A stretch of 64,000 nucleotides of DNA from Fictibacillus phosphorivorans (GTDB taxonomy: Bacteria; Bacillota; Bacilli; Bacillales; Fictibacillaceae): the NCBI RefSeq assembly GCF_001619875.1, contig NZ_LRFC01000038.1, positions 620,001-684,000 of the forward strand, written 5' to 3'. Below are positions 52,634 to 60,377 of the stretch, piece by piece; position 1 is the stretch's first letter, and each line of letters opens with the position of its first letter. Both the position numbers and the translations under genes were made by a program. Under the pieces are notes generated by a model, which ran no database searches, was not told the DNA's origin, and worked only from the letters and a program-made list of their open reading frames with translations.

Positions 52634-53512
52634 TTGGAATTTTCTTGGCTGAAAACGTTTATTACAGCTGCTGAATGTGAGAATTTTAGGAGGACGTCAG
52701 AAATTCTCCACGTTTCACAGCCTTCTGTAACGGTTCATATCAAATTGCTTGAAGCAGAACTAGGGATGTCTCTATTTTTACGTGAAGGGAGACGAGTGAA
52801 GTTGACGGCAGAAGGAAGGCGGTATCTGCAGAACGCGAAGAAACTGATGGAAGTGTATGAGAGCGGGCTAGAGGACCTTAATGCTTTTCAGCAAGGGTAT
52901 CACTCTCAACTTTGCATCGGTATCTCGCCACTTATTGCCGATACCATTTTGCCATCGGTTTTAAAAAGGTATGTAAGTGTGCATCCGGGAGTCGAGATCT
53001 CCATTAAAATCATCGAGTCAGAAGATATTGAATCTGCGGTTTTAAACGAAGAGGTAGATCTCGGACTGTCGTGCTTGGGAAGTTCACATTCTGAAATGAT
53101 GAGTCAGCTTCTTTATAAAGACAAAGTCGTGCTGGTTGCGCCTCATGATGGGCTGGACTTTGAAGCAGCACCCCCACTGGACGAAAAAGAAGTCCTACTC
53201 TCAAACTATCTGCTGACGCACAACCATCCAGGATATTGGGAGGATCTCTCTAAACGTGTAAAATCACTTTATCCTGGTGTGAGGATGATGAAGGTTTCGC
53301 AGATTCACATCACGAAAAGATTTATTGCTGAAGGGCTAGGTGTGTCCTTTTTGCCATTATCAACGGTTAGAAGAGAACTCTTAGAAGGCAGGCTGCTTGA
53401 GGTGGATTGCTATTCTCTTGATTTACCTGACGCGAATACCTATGCACTAACGAAGTACAATCACGAGAAACAAAGAGAGTTCTTAGCTTATCTATCAGGA
53501 TATCGGTTTTGA
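52634..53512 (+). CDS. citR: LysR-family regulator (CitR-like)
   Basis: 292 residues from a TTG preceded by AAAGGACG. N-terminal winged helix (MEFSWLKTFITAAECENFRRTSEILHVSQPSVTVHIKLLEAELGMSLF) and a two-lobe effector domain. Divergent from citA with a 118-base gap that should hold the operator; the inverted AT-rich repeats around 52560-52605 (ATAATTAATTTATGAT and nearby) are candidates. CitR represses citA in B. subtilis. Confidence 0.85.
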   Translation: MEFSWLKTFITAAECENFRRTSEILHVSQPSVTVHIKLLEAELGMSLFLREGRRVKLTAEGRRYLQNAKKLMEVYESGLEDLNAFQQGYHSQLCIGISPLIADTILPSVLKRYVSVHPGVEISIKIIESEDIESAVLNEEVDLGLSCLGSSHSEMMSQLLYKDKVVLVAPHDGLDFEAAPPLDEKEVLLSNYLLTHNHPGYWEDLSKRVKSLYPGVRMMKVSQIHITKRFIAEGLGVSFLPLSTVRRELLEGRLLEVDCYSLDLPDANTYALTKYNHEKQREFLAYLSGYRF

Positions 53513-53516
53513 TTTT

Positions 53517-53566
53517 GCCGCGCATTTTCCCTCTTTACGCGCAGTTATCATCAATTCTACGCGTAG
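53517..53566 (+). repeat. Short CGCG-containing periodic repeat
   Basis: CGCGC/CGCGT occurs at 53519, 53538 and 53560, each in an A/T-rich setting, just after the citR stop. It resembles a second periodic repeat class but has only three units. Confidence 0.35.
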
Positions 53567-53581
53567 CACTAAAGAATTCAG

Positions 53582-53854
53582 CTATCTCTTTATCCCATAA
53601 ACAATACAAACGACTCCTAACATGATCCAAATCAGACTCCCAAATGACAATTTGGTAGATAATCCGTAAATTCCGAGTGTCATGGTGGAGAAAAAGATGA
53701 TGGGACCGACGATTGAGAGCATCGAATTGATAACGAGTGCTCGCTCAACGGTATTGTAATGCAGCATGAAGAGGGCTGCTGTAATTTCAAGACTTCCGGA
53801 CAGAAAACGAATTGCGGCCATAGCTAGGACGACTTTTTCAATCATATGTAGCAA
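53582..53854 (-). CDS. YqhV-like membrane protein (DUF2619)
   Basis: 90 residues from the TTG at 53854, nine bases after GGAGG; an ATG at 53845 (MIEKVV) is 18 bases away. Three membrane helices: VVLAMAAIRFLSGSLEITAALFML, ALVINSMLSIVGPIIFFSTMTL and LIWIMLGVVCIVYGIK. YqhV-type proteins are small and of unknown role, known near sporulation genes. Isolated here. Confidence 0.75.
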   Translation of the reverse strand: MLHMIEKVVLAMAAIRFLSGSLEITAALFMLHYNTVERALVINSMLSIVGPIIFFSTMTLGIYGLSTKLSFGSLIWIMLGVVCIVYGIKR

Positions 53855-54078
53855 CGTCCATTGCCTCCTTTTTAAACAACTGTTTAATTTTCCTGCGCTG
53901 TATATTGGATTATATGTGGCCAAGCTTGGATTAGAAGTGTAAAAAAAGTTGGGAAAAACCGGTCGTTTTTGAGGTCAGTTTTCCTTTTGTATAAAACGGG
54001 ATATAAGTGTATTAATATACATAAAAAACTTAAAAGATTATTCGACAAAACTTCTTATCTTTCGCTAATCTTAAGCCT

Positions 54079-54108
54079 TTGACAACTTTTTTGGGTATAT
54101 GTCATACT
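54079..54108 (+). promoter_or_regulatory. Sigma-A promoter of the first cold-shock gene
   Basis: TTGACA, 18 bases, CATACT. Leader of about 50 bases. Confidence 0.55.
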
Positions 54109-54165
54109 ATAAAGTGTATAGAAAAACTATACAAAGATTCGCATGATGAAGGGATTGTGAAAGGC

Positions 54166-54363
54166 ATGTTAGGAAAAGTAAAATGGTTTAACGCAGAAAA
54201 AGGTTTTGGATTTATCGAGCGCGAAGACGGAGACGATGTGTTCGTACACTTCTCTGCAATCAACACTGACGGATTCAAAAGCCTTGACGAAGGTCAGCAA
54301 GTCGAGTTTGATATTGTAGATGGAGCGCGTGGGCCTCAAGCGGCTAACGTAACTAAACTATAA
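54166..54363 (+). CDS. Cold-shock protein, copy 1
   Basis: 65 residues from the ATG at 54166. One CSD beta-barrel with RNP1 KGFGFIE and RNP2 DVFVHFSAI. Binds single-stranded RNA/DNA and acts as an RNA chaperone. Acidic, ending AANVTKL. An upstream in-frame start exists but the ATG matches family length. Followed by a strong terminator; a second copy is 240 bases on. Confidence 0.94.
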   Translation: MLGKVKWFNAEKGFGFIEREDGDDVFVHFSAINTDGFKSLDEGQQVEFDIVDGARGPQAANVTKL

Positions 54364-54392
54364 ATCATAGGCAATATGACCATAATTGTGAT

Positions 54393-54424
54393 CCCGCCAT
54401 CTCATTTTGGCGGGTTTTTATTTT
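54393..54424 (+). terminator. Terminator of cold-shock gene 1
   Basis: CCCGCCA pairs with TGGCGGG, then TTTTTATTTT. Confidence 0.88.
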
Positions 54425-54605
54425 GTGATTTTTGCTAAAAAAAGATGGGTGATTTGCAACATACGCAAATCCCTGTTATGATGAATTTACAATTATTTTT
54501 GTTCGGTGTAAAAAGATTGTATGAGTTTCGACTTTTCTTCTTTAAAAATACTATGGGCAAGAGTAGTAATATATTTGTGTGGCAACGCACTAGGAGGCAA
54601 CAAAC

Positions 54606-54806
54606 ATGGAACAAGGTACAGTAAAATGGTTTAACGCAGAAAAAGGTTTCGGCTTCATCGAGCGCGAAAACGGAGACGATGTATTCGTACATTTCTCAGC
54701 TATCCAATCTGAAGGCTTCAAGTCTTTAGACGAAGGTCAAAAAGTAACTTTTGAAGTAGAGCAAGGTGCTCGTGGCGCTCAAGCTGCTAACGTTCAAAAA
54801 GCATAA
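54606..54806 (+). CDS. Cold-shock protein, copy 2
   Basis: 66 residues, AGGAGGCAA upstream. Nearly identical to copy 1 in the core ([16 protein letters not shown](D/N)[11 protein letters not shown]) but ending AQAANVQKA. Between the two genes lies a 180-base leader with a possible promoter TTCGAC, 16 bases, TACTAT (54527-54554). Separate promoters and terminators mean the two are regulated independently. Confidence 0.95.
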   Translation: MEQGTVKWFNAEKGFGFIERENGDDVFVHFSAIQSEGFKSLDEGQKVTFEVEQGARGAQAANVQKA

Positions 54807-54822
54807 GCTTCATTTGTGATGA

Positions 54823-54853
54823 AAACAGGTTCTCTTTAGAGCCTGTTTTTTTT
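54823..54853 (+). terminator. Terminator of cold-shock gene 2
   Basis: ACAGG-TT-CTC pairs with GAG-CCTGT around TTTA, then eight T. Confidence 0.85.
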
Positions 54854-54868
54854 GTGAAAATACACAAT

Positions 54869-54899
54869 AAAAAATCCCCGCACAAATTCCGAGCAGGGA
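54869..54899 (-). terminator. Orphan minus-strand terminator
   Basis: On the minus strand TCCCTGC pairs with GCGGGGA (one G-U) and is followed by TTTTTT. No minus-strand gene lies upstream of it (see findings). Confidence 0.5.
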
Positions 54900-55058
54900 G
54901 ATGGTACAGGTAATGTAAATGTTTTAAAGCTTCAAAGGTTACTTACTAGTATAACATACAAATTTGATATCGGTATGTAACGAGCATGTAACCCATGGCA
55001 ATTTAGAATTGTAAAGATTTTGTCGACAGTGTTAATAAATTGTCAAAATATTTTAAAT

Positions 55059-55091
55059 GTTACGGAGGAATTCTTTTGGGGTATATCGAAA
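55059..55091 (+). promoter_or_regulatory. Overlapping sigma-B-like and sigma-H-like promoters of hpf
   Basis: GTTACG, 14 bases, GGGTAT fits sigma-B. AGGAATTC (55066-55073), 11 bases, ATCGAAA fits sigma-H with one mismatch. B. subtilis yvyD/hpf is known to be driven by both. Confidence 0.5.
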
Positions 55092-55124
55092 TATATATAC
55101 ATCACCGAAAGGAGGAGTTAAGTT

Positions 55125-55679
55125 ATGCATTTTAACATTCGTGGAGAAAACATCGAGGTGACAGAAGCCATTAGGGCTTACGTTGAAAAAAAGGTGACTA
55201 AACTCACAAAGTACTTTAACGAAACTCCGAATTCTGAAGTACACGTTAATCTAAAAGTGTACAATAATGAGCAATCAATTGAGGTAACAATACCGATGAA
55301 GGGCCTGCTGCTTCGTGCGGAGGAACGTCATTTGGATTTATACGCTGCGATTGATTTGGTGGTAGAAAAATTAGAGCGTCAAATTCGAAAACACAAAACA
55401 AAAGTGAACCGTAAATTTAGAAATGCTGAAGGCACAAAGCACATGTTTGCTAACGGTACAGAAGGCGTATCAACGGCTCTATTAGAGGAAGAAGACGATT
55501 TCGAGATTGTGCGTGAAAAGCGTTTCGATCTGAAACCAATGGACACAGAGGAAGCCATTCTCCAAATGGGCTTGCTCGGCCACAACTTTTTCGTCTATAA
55601 CAATGCCGAAACTGGTGAGATGAACGTCGTGTACAGACGTAAAGACGGCAAATATGGACTGATTGCAGGAACTAACTAA
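55125..55679 (+). CDS. hpf: Ribosome hibernation promoting factor, long form
   Basis: 184 residues, GAAAGGAGGAG upstream. N-terminal RaiA/S30AE domain (NIRGENIEVTEAIRAYVEKKVTKL) with a basic patch near 85-100 (RQIRKHKTKVNRKFR), a linker, and the C-terminal dimerisation domain (FDLKPMDTEEAILQMGLLGHNFFVYNNAETGEMNVVYRRKDGKYGLI). It pairs two 70S ribosomes into inactive 100S dimers in stationary phase. It follows the flagellar cluster as in B. subtilis, but secA does not come next. Confidence 0.96.
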   Translation: MHFNIRGENIEVTEAIRAYVEKKVTKLTKYFNETPNSEVHVNLKVYNNEQSIEVTIPMKGLLLRAEERHLDLYAAIDLVVEKLERQIRKHKTKVNRKFRNAEGTKHMFANGTEGVSTALLEEEDDFEIVREKRFDLKPMDTEEAILQMGLLGHNFFVYNNAETGEMNVVYRRKDGKYGLIAGTN

Positions 55680-55698
55680 ACCATAAACGATGATGGCG

Positions 55699-55737
55699 CA
55701 CCCCTTTTCGCAAATTGCGAGGGGTGTTTTTTTGTTT
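55699..55737 (+). terminator. Terminator of hpf
   Basis: CACCCCT and CGC pair with GCG and AGGGGTG, then seven T. Confidence 0.9.
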
Positions 55738-55855
55738 TGCTTCTTACTACGGTACTTTGGTTTCATTTATCAAACTATGAAAAAACTAATATATGAATTT
55801 ATGTGATATTCTGGTAAAATAATTTTGTTCCAAAATAAGTAGAGAAGGTGCAAAG

Positions 55856-58489
55856 TTGAACAGAAAAATAAGTAGTGTTATTTGTTTTCTTTTAGTTATT
55901 TCTTCACTTTTTACTGCCAATACTTCATATGCCGATGATGTTTGTAAAGGAATTACATATGGACAAAAAATCTATTGGGATGGTTCAGAGTTAAAACCAG
56001 GGCAAATAGGAAGAGTTTCCATTATTAAGGACACATATTTGTATAAGCTATCAGGTAATACACTAGTGAAAAACAAACTTTTAAAAGCTGGTACTGGTTA
56101 TAGGATATACAACTTCAAAACGAATTTACTAGGAGTTGGTGGTGGTTATTATATCAATAGAGATAATAAAATTACTTACAAAACTCCGAGTAAACAAAAG
56201 CTTCAGGCTAGTATTTGTGCATCAAAGAAACCTTCAACAAGCAAACCCGTACAGCCGGTTCAACCTCCTGTAGTGGTTGACCAATCATGTACAGGTATAG
56301 CTCCTGGACAAAAGATTAAATGGGATGATACTTATTTAGTTTCAGGACAGATTGGAAGAGTTTTTGTCATAAAAGATACTTCATTATATAAGTTAACATC
56401 CAGTGGACTCAAACAAGAAAAGACATTAAAAAAGGGCAGTTCTTATCGCATATATAACTTTAAAACGGGCTTGTTAGGAGTAGGTGGTGGTTATTATGTG
56501 AAACGTGATGATCGCATTACATATAAGACACCGTCAAAGAAAAAACTGCAAGACCTTGCATGTGCTAGTCGGAAATCACCTGCTGAGCAGCCAAAGATTC
56601 CTTTACACAATAAAAAACCTGTAAATTTAGGACCGCAGGTATTTAATCAAAGTACGATCGCAGCTAAATCAGGGATGGATAAGATGGGGAATGCCTATCT
56701 ATACGTTATCCTGCATGGTACACCTACATCTCTAGCGGTTGTAGATTTAAATACAAATGATGTGATTGGTGAGTATAAACTTGTTGATTCAACAAGTGCC
56801 TGGGGATTGGATATTGATAGCACAGGTACTCTGTGGGTAGCAGGTACGAATAGTGGAACATTGTACAGCTATGATCCGCTCTTTAGGAAATTGATTAATC
56901 ATGGTCATGTATTGAAAGGAACGAACGATACTTCTATTCAAGATATTTTTGTGAATGATCAGTACGTTTATGGTGTCACCGCTTATGGAGCTAATGTTTT
57001 TAAATACAACAAAAAAACGAAGACTAGAGACTTTCTCTTGCCGACTCAAAAATATAAACAATACGCAAAATCGTTGGTCGTAGATAAAGATAATAAATTT
57101 TTATATGTAAGTTCGGGTTCAAAAGCCGAAATGGTTCAGTGGAATTTGAGCAATCATTCAAAAGTATCCATCCTGCCAGATAAATATAAAAATGAAACAT
57201 ATGTTGAAAAAATGAAATTGATCGACAATCGTTATTTACTCACTAAGTTTTATCCAAGCAAAAAAGCTGGGATTTACGATATCATTGGCAAAAAATACAT
57301 TAATGAGTTCAACAGTGCTTCAAGGGGATTTTCAGACAAAAATGAAGAGTTAAATGAATTTTATTATACTTATGAAGGTAAGTTGTATGCCTATCAATTA
57401 GGAACTGGAATTGTAAGAGAAACAAATGCATCTTTACCTGAGAACACTGAGGCTCTGTCATTAGATTTCGTCCGTTTAAAAGATGGTACTAAAATTTTAG
57501 TAGGTCTAGTAGATAATAAAGGAACATATTTTCTTTTTAATCCAAAGACCAATGAGCTTTTTCTGAAAAAGTTCGAAGCACCGCCGCAACCAGTTAATCT
57601 TCATTTAATGTTTGAAAGCCCTGACAAAAAGCACTTATATATTAACGGCTACATGTCTGGGGGACTTACACAATTCGATACAGCAGAGAAGAAGGGCATA
57701 CAATTAAACGGAATCAGTCAGTTAGAAAGCGCAGAATTTGTTAACGGGAAGTTATATGTCAGTGCTTATCCGAATGCAAGACTGACTGAAATTAATAATC
57801 CTGAATTACCTTGGGAACAGCGCGGTACAAGTGTATTGGTACGTTTAAAAGATTATGGTCAAGAAAGAATTCCAGCTTTAATCTCTCTTAACAATCACCT
57901 TTTTGCTGGAACGTATCCTCAATTTACAACTAGCGGTGGCTTGTTGTTGGATTATGACTTAAATACAAAAACATATAAAGTGTATGAGAATTATGTAAAT
58001 AACCAAAGTATCATTACTCTGCATCACCATGGAGGTTTTATTTACGGGGGAACTTCTGTCCACGCTAACTATCAAAAAGACAAAGATGGGGCAAAGTTCT
58101 TTAAATTTAATCCGGCCAACCCTGGGCAAAAGCAATTTATTTCGCTGCCTCTAAGGGCGTCATTGGTAATGTCACTAATAACTGGACCAGATAAAAATAT
58201 CTGGGGAGCAGCGGATGGGACAATTTTTTCATATAATCCTTCTACAAATAACTTTAGAACAGTTAAGATGTTGCCTGCAATTTCAGGAAGGTACGGTAAT
58301 GCAAACTTGTTAGTTGGAAAAGATGGCTACATTTATGGGACATTAGAAGGCAGATTCTTTAAGATGGATCCTAAAACGATGAATTATGCTCATATACTTG
58401 AAAGTGGAGCAAAAGAAATCGCTCAAGATGCAATTGGTAATATCTATTATAGACACCTCTCGAACCTTTACATGTATCCAATAAAATAA
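55856..58489 (+). CDS. Large secreted protein: two Cys-bridged modules plus propeller-like domain
   Basis: 877 residues from a TTG preceded by AGAAGGTG. Signal peptide (KISSVICFLLVISSLFTANTSYA). Two tandem modules of about 110 residues follow (28-125 and 140-245). Each starts C(K/T)GIxxGQKIxWD, contains GYRIYNFKT-like and LLGVGGGYY(I/V) segments and ends with a Cys (SIC, LAC), so each could hold one disulfide. The remaining 600 residues show repeated beta-sheet blades (VVDLNTNDVIGEYKL, LDIDSTGTLWVAGT, LYVSAYPNARLTEI, IWGAADGTIFSYNPST), suggesting a beta-propeller. No enzyme motif recognised. Probably an extracellular binding protein. Confidence 0.7.
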   Translation: MNRKISSVICFLLVISSLFTANTSYADDVCKGITYGQKIYWDGSELKPGQIGRVSIIKDTYLYKLSGNTLVKNKLLKAGTGYRIYNFKTNLLGVGGGYYINRDNKITYKTPSKQKLQASICASKKPSTSKPVQPVQPPVVVDQSCTGIAPGQKIKWDDTYLVSGQIGRVFVIKDTSLYKLTSSGLKQEKTLKKGSSYRIYNFKTGLLGVGGGYYVKRDDRITYKTPSKKKLQDLACASRKSPAEQPKIPLHNKKPVNLGPQVFNQSTIAAKSGMDKMGNAYLYVILHGTPTSLAVVDLNTNDVIGEYKLVDSTSAWGLDIDSTGTLWVAGTNSGTLYSYDPLFRKLINHGHVLKGTNDTSIQDIFVNDQYVYGVTAYGANVFKYNKKTKTRDFLLPTQKYKQYAKSLVVDKDNKFLYVSSGSKAEMVQWNLSNHSKVSILPDKYKNETYVEKMKLIDNRYLLTKFYPSKKAGIYDIIGKKYINEFNSASRGFSDKNEELNEFYYTYEGKLYAYQLGTGIVRETNASLPENTEALSLDFVRLKDGTKILVGLVDNKGTYFLFNPKTNELFLKKFEAPPQPVNLHLMFESPDKKHLYINGYMSGGLTQFDTAEKKGIQLNGISQLESAEFVNGKLYVSAYPNARLTEINNPELPWEQRGTSVLVRLKDYGQERIPALISLNNHLFAGTYPQFTTSGGLLLDYDLNTKTYKVYENYVNNQSIITLHHHGGFIYGGTSVHANYQKDKDGAKFFKFNPANPGQKQFISLPLRASLVMSLITGPDKNIWGAADGTIFSYNPSTNNFRTVKMLPAISGRYGNANLLVGKDGYIYGTLEGRFFKMDPKTMNYAHILESGAKEIAQDAIGNIYYRHLSNLYMYPIK

Positions 58490-58497
58490 AAGTATTG

Positions 58498-58533
58498 AAA
58501 ACCTTGTGGATAAATGTCTGCAAGGTTTTTTTG
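58498..58533 (+). terminator. Terminator of the propeller protein gene
   Basis: AAAACCTTG pairs with CAAGGTTTT, then TTTG. Confidence 0.82.
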
Positions 58534-58710
58534 TGAAAATATTACCGTTATATCCATTTGTCGGATTGTCTGTTACGATGGCTTTTATATTCGATAACAA
58601 TCAGGTTACATTCAATCATTTACTGTTTTAACCAATTCTTTTATCTGTTAAGTTAACTGTTGAATTTATTTCTGTGGGAAAATAAATACCTATTAAAATG
58701 AGGGATTAAT

Positions 58711-59745
58711 TTGATAAAAGAATGGAACTTATTACGTACAATAGCTTGTTTGAGTATTGTCTTTTTGCATAGTACATCACAGGTTGGCTTAGCGATGGGC
58801 TTTCCAAAGACTGAGTATTATCAGTTATTAAGAACAATGCTTTGCTTTGCTACCCCAACATTTGTAGTTTTATCCGAAGTGATTTTGGCTAACCGCTATC
58901 CAGATAAACTCCCAGAAAAGTTTTGGACGAAACGCTTAAAATGGATTTTTGCGCCTTATATTTCTTTTTCAGTTATAGATGCGCTTGTAAGTTATAAGAT
59001 GAATCCTAATTTTGATTTGGGAGGAAAGATACTAAAAAATATTTTCTTAGGTGAGTTTGAAGGATATTTTGTTCTAATTATTTTTCAATTTTATATCTTG
59101 CATTATTTTGTTACAAAGTACAAAATTTCTATGAACTTGCTGATTCCAGTTAGTATTCTTGCTATGATTTTTCATTTTAAAATACTTGAAGGAAACATTG
59201 CTTTCGTAAAAGAACATGTAGCGTTTTTTAAGATTCCTTTTACAGCTTGGTTTGCATATTTTACTCTTGCTTATGTAATAGGAAGGAATTATAAACGGTT
59301 ATCTGAGACTTTTCTGAGATATAAGTGGTTTACGCTTTTAGGTGTGCTTTTATCAATTGTAATTGTGTTTGTGTTATTTAAAGCAGGTTATACAAGTGTA
59401 GGATCTCGTCGAATCGATCTGCTGCCCCTTACAATCATGTTAAGTGTTGCTGTGTTTGCTTGGGGACAATTGATTCCAAATTTCAAATTTGTAAATATAA
59501 TAAGCAATTATTCTTTTGGTATTTATCTGATTCACTGGCAAGTTCAACGCTATTGGGGAGCTAGTATTGCTGAATTATTTAGTGGTACGTTTACTCGTGT
59601 AATCGGTGTCTTCATTATTTCCTTATTAATAAGTATGTCCATAATATTTATCGTTTCTAAACTTCCGTTTGGTTCTTATATAGTAGGGAATGTAAATCGG
59701 AAATTACCGAGAGCTAAAAGAATAAAAGTGAATGATGCAGCTTAA
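58711..59745 (+). CDS. Acyltransferase 3 family membrane protein
   Basis: 344 residues from a TTG preceded by GAGGGA. About ten membrane helices. The N-terminal NLLRTIACLSIVFLHSTSQ has the Arg and His of the acyltransferase_3 (OafB/WecH) family; later RRIDLLPLTIML and NYSFGIYLIHW are typical. Unlike the protein at 45344 it has no SGNH domain. It probably O-acetylates a surface glycan from the membrane; the target is unknown. Monocistronic, with a perfect terminator. Confidence 0.83.
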   Translation: MIKEWNLLRTIACLSIVFLHSTSQVGLAMGFPKTEYYQLLRTMLCFATPTFVVLSEVILANRYPDKLPEKFWTKRLKWIFAPYISFSVIDALVSYKMNPNFDLGGKILKNIFLGEFEGYFVLIIFQFYILHYFVTKYKISMNLLIPVSILAMIFHFKILEGNIAFVKEHVAFFKIPFTAWFAYFTLAYVIGRNYKRLSETFLRYKWFTLLGVLLSIVIVFVLFKAGYTSVGSRRIDLLPLTIMLSVAVFAWGQLIPNFKFVNIISNYSFGIYLIHWQVQRYWGASIAELFSGTFTRVIGVFIISLLISMSIIFIVSKLPFGSYIVGNVNRKLPRAKRIKVNDAA

Positions 59746-59748
59746 CGG

Positions 59749-59778
59749 AAGGCACAGCTAAATTAGCTGTGCCTTTTA
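59749..59778 (+). terminator. Terminator of the acyltransferase gene
   Basis: AAGGCACAGCTAA is a perfect inverted repeat with TTAGCTGTGCCTT, then TT. Confidence 0.9.
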
Positions 59779-59853
59779 AATAAAAGAAAAAAGGATTCCG
59801 CCATAAACCAAGCGAAATTGTAAAGCAAATCACCGTTTAAGGAGGCATTTTTT

Positions 59854-60336
59854 ATGAAAAACGAAATCCTTTTAAAACAACTAGCGGCTTTTCGCCACAA
59901 TACGCTGAGTGCGGTGGAAGGTTTGACTGAGGAGGAAGCGGATTATATCCCAGAAGGGTTCAATAATAACATCCGCTGGAACTTAGGGCATATTTTCCTT
60001 GATCAATATGATTGGCTGTACCACAAGACGCGTGAGGATAATCCGGCACCGATCCATTATCGCGAGCTTTTCGGTTATGGGACCAAGCCTGAGAATTGGC
60101 AACAGACGCCTCCAACGCTTCAAGAACTGCGCCACCGGTTGATCGAGCAAGTTCAAGTGATAGAGCAGCAATTTGGCCACCGTCTTGATCAAGAACTTGA
60201 TGAACCAACTGAACTTGGCATGAGCACATTTGCAGAAGTGCTACCTCGCACGTTTTATCATGAAGGTCTTCACATGGGTACAATCATTGCGATTCGAAAA
60301 GCGATCAATCTTCATAAACAAACACAGATGAAATAG
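59854..60336 (+). CDS. DinB-like four-helix metal-binding protein
   Basis: 160 residues, AAGGAGG upstream. DinB_2 family: the metal-binding His triad is likely in NLGHIFLDQYDWL and TFYHEGLHMGTI. Such proteins are often thiol-dependent (bacillithiol) transferases or hydrolases, but the substrate here is unknown. Isolated gene; its terminator overlaps the end of the opposing gene. Confidence 0.85.
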   Translation: MKNEILLKQLAAFRHNTLSAVEGLTEEEADYIPEGFNNNIRWNLGHIFLDQYDWLYHKTREDNPAPIHYRELFGYGTKPENWQQTPPTLQELRHRLIEQVQVIEQQFGHRLDQELDEPTELGMSTFAEVLPRTFYHEGLHMGTIIAIRKAINLHKQTQMK

Positions 60337-60344
60337 GGAAATGA

Positions 60345-60377
60345 AAAAAGTGCAGACGCGATGTCTACACTTTTTTT
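60345..60377. terminator. Bidirectional terminator overlapping a coding end
   Basis: AAAAAAGTG-C-AGAC pairs with GTCT-A-CACTTTTTTT. On the minus strand the hairpin includes the last codons and stop of the DHODH-like gene. Confidence 0.8.
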
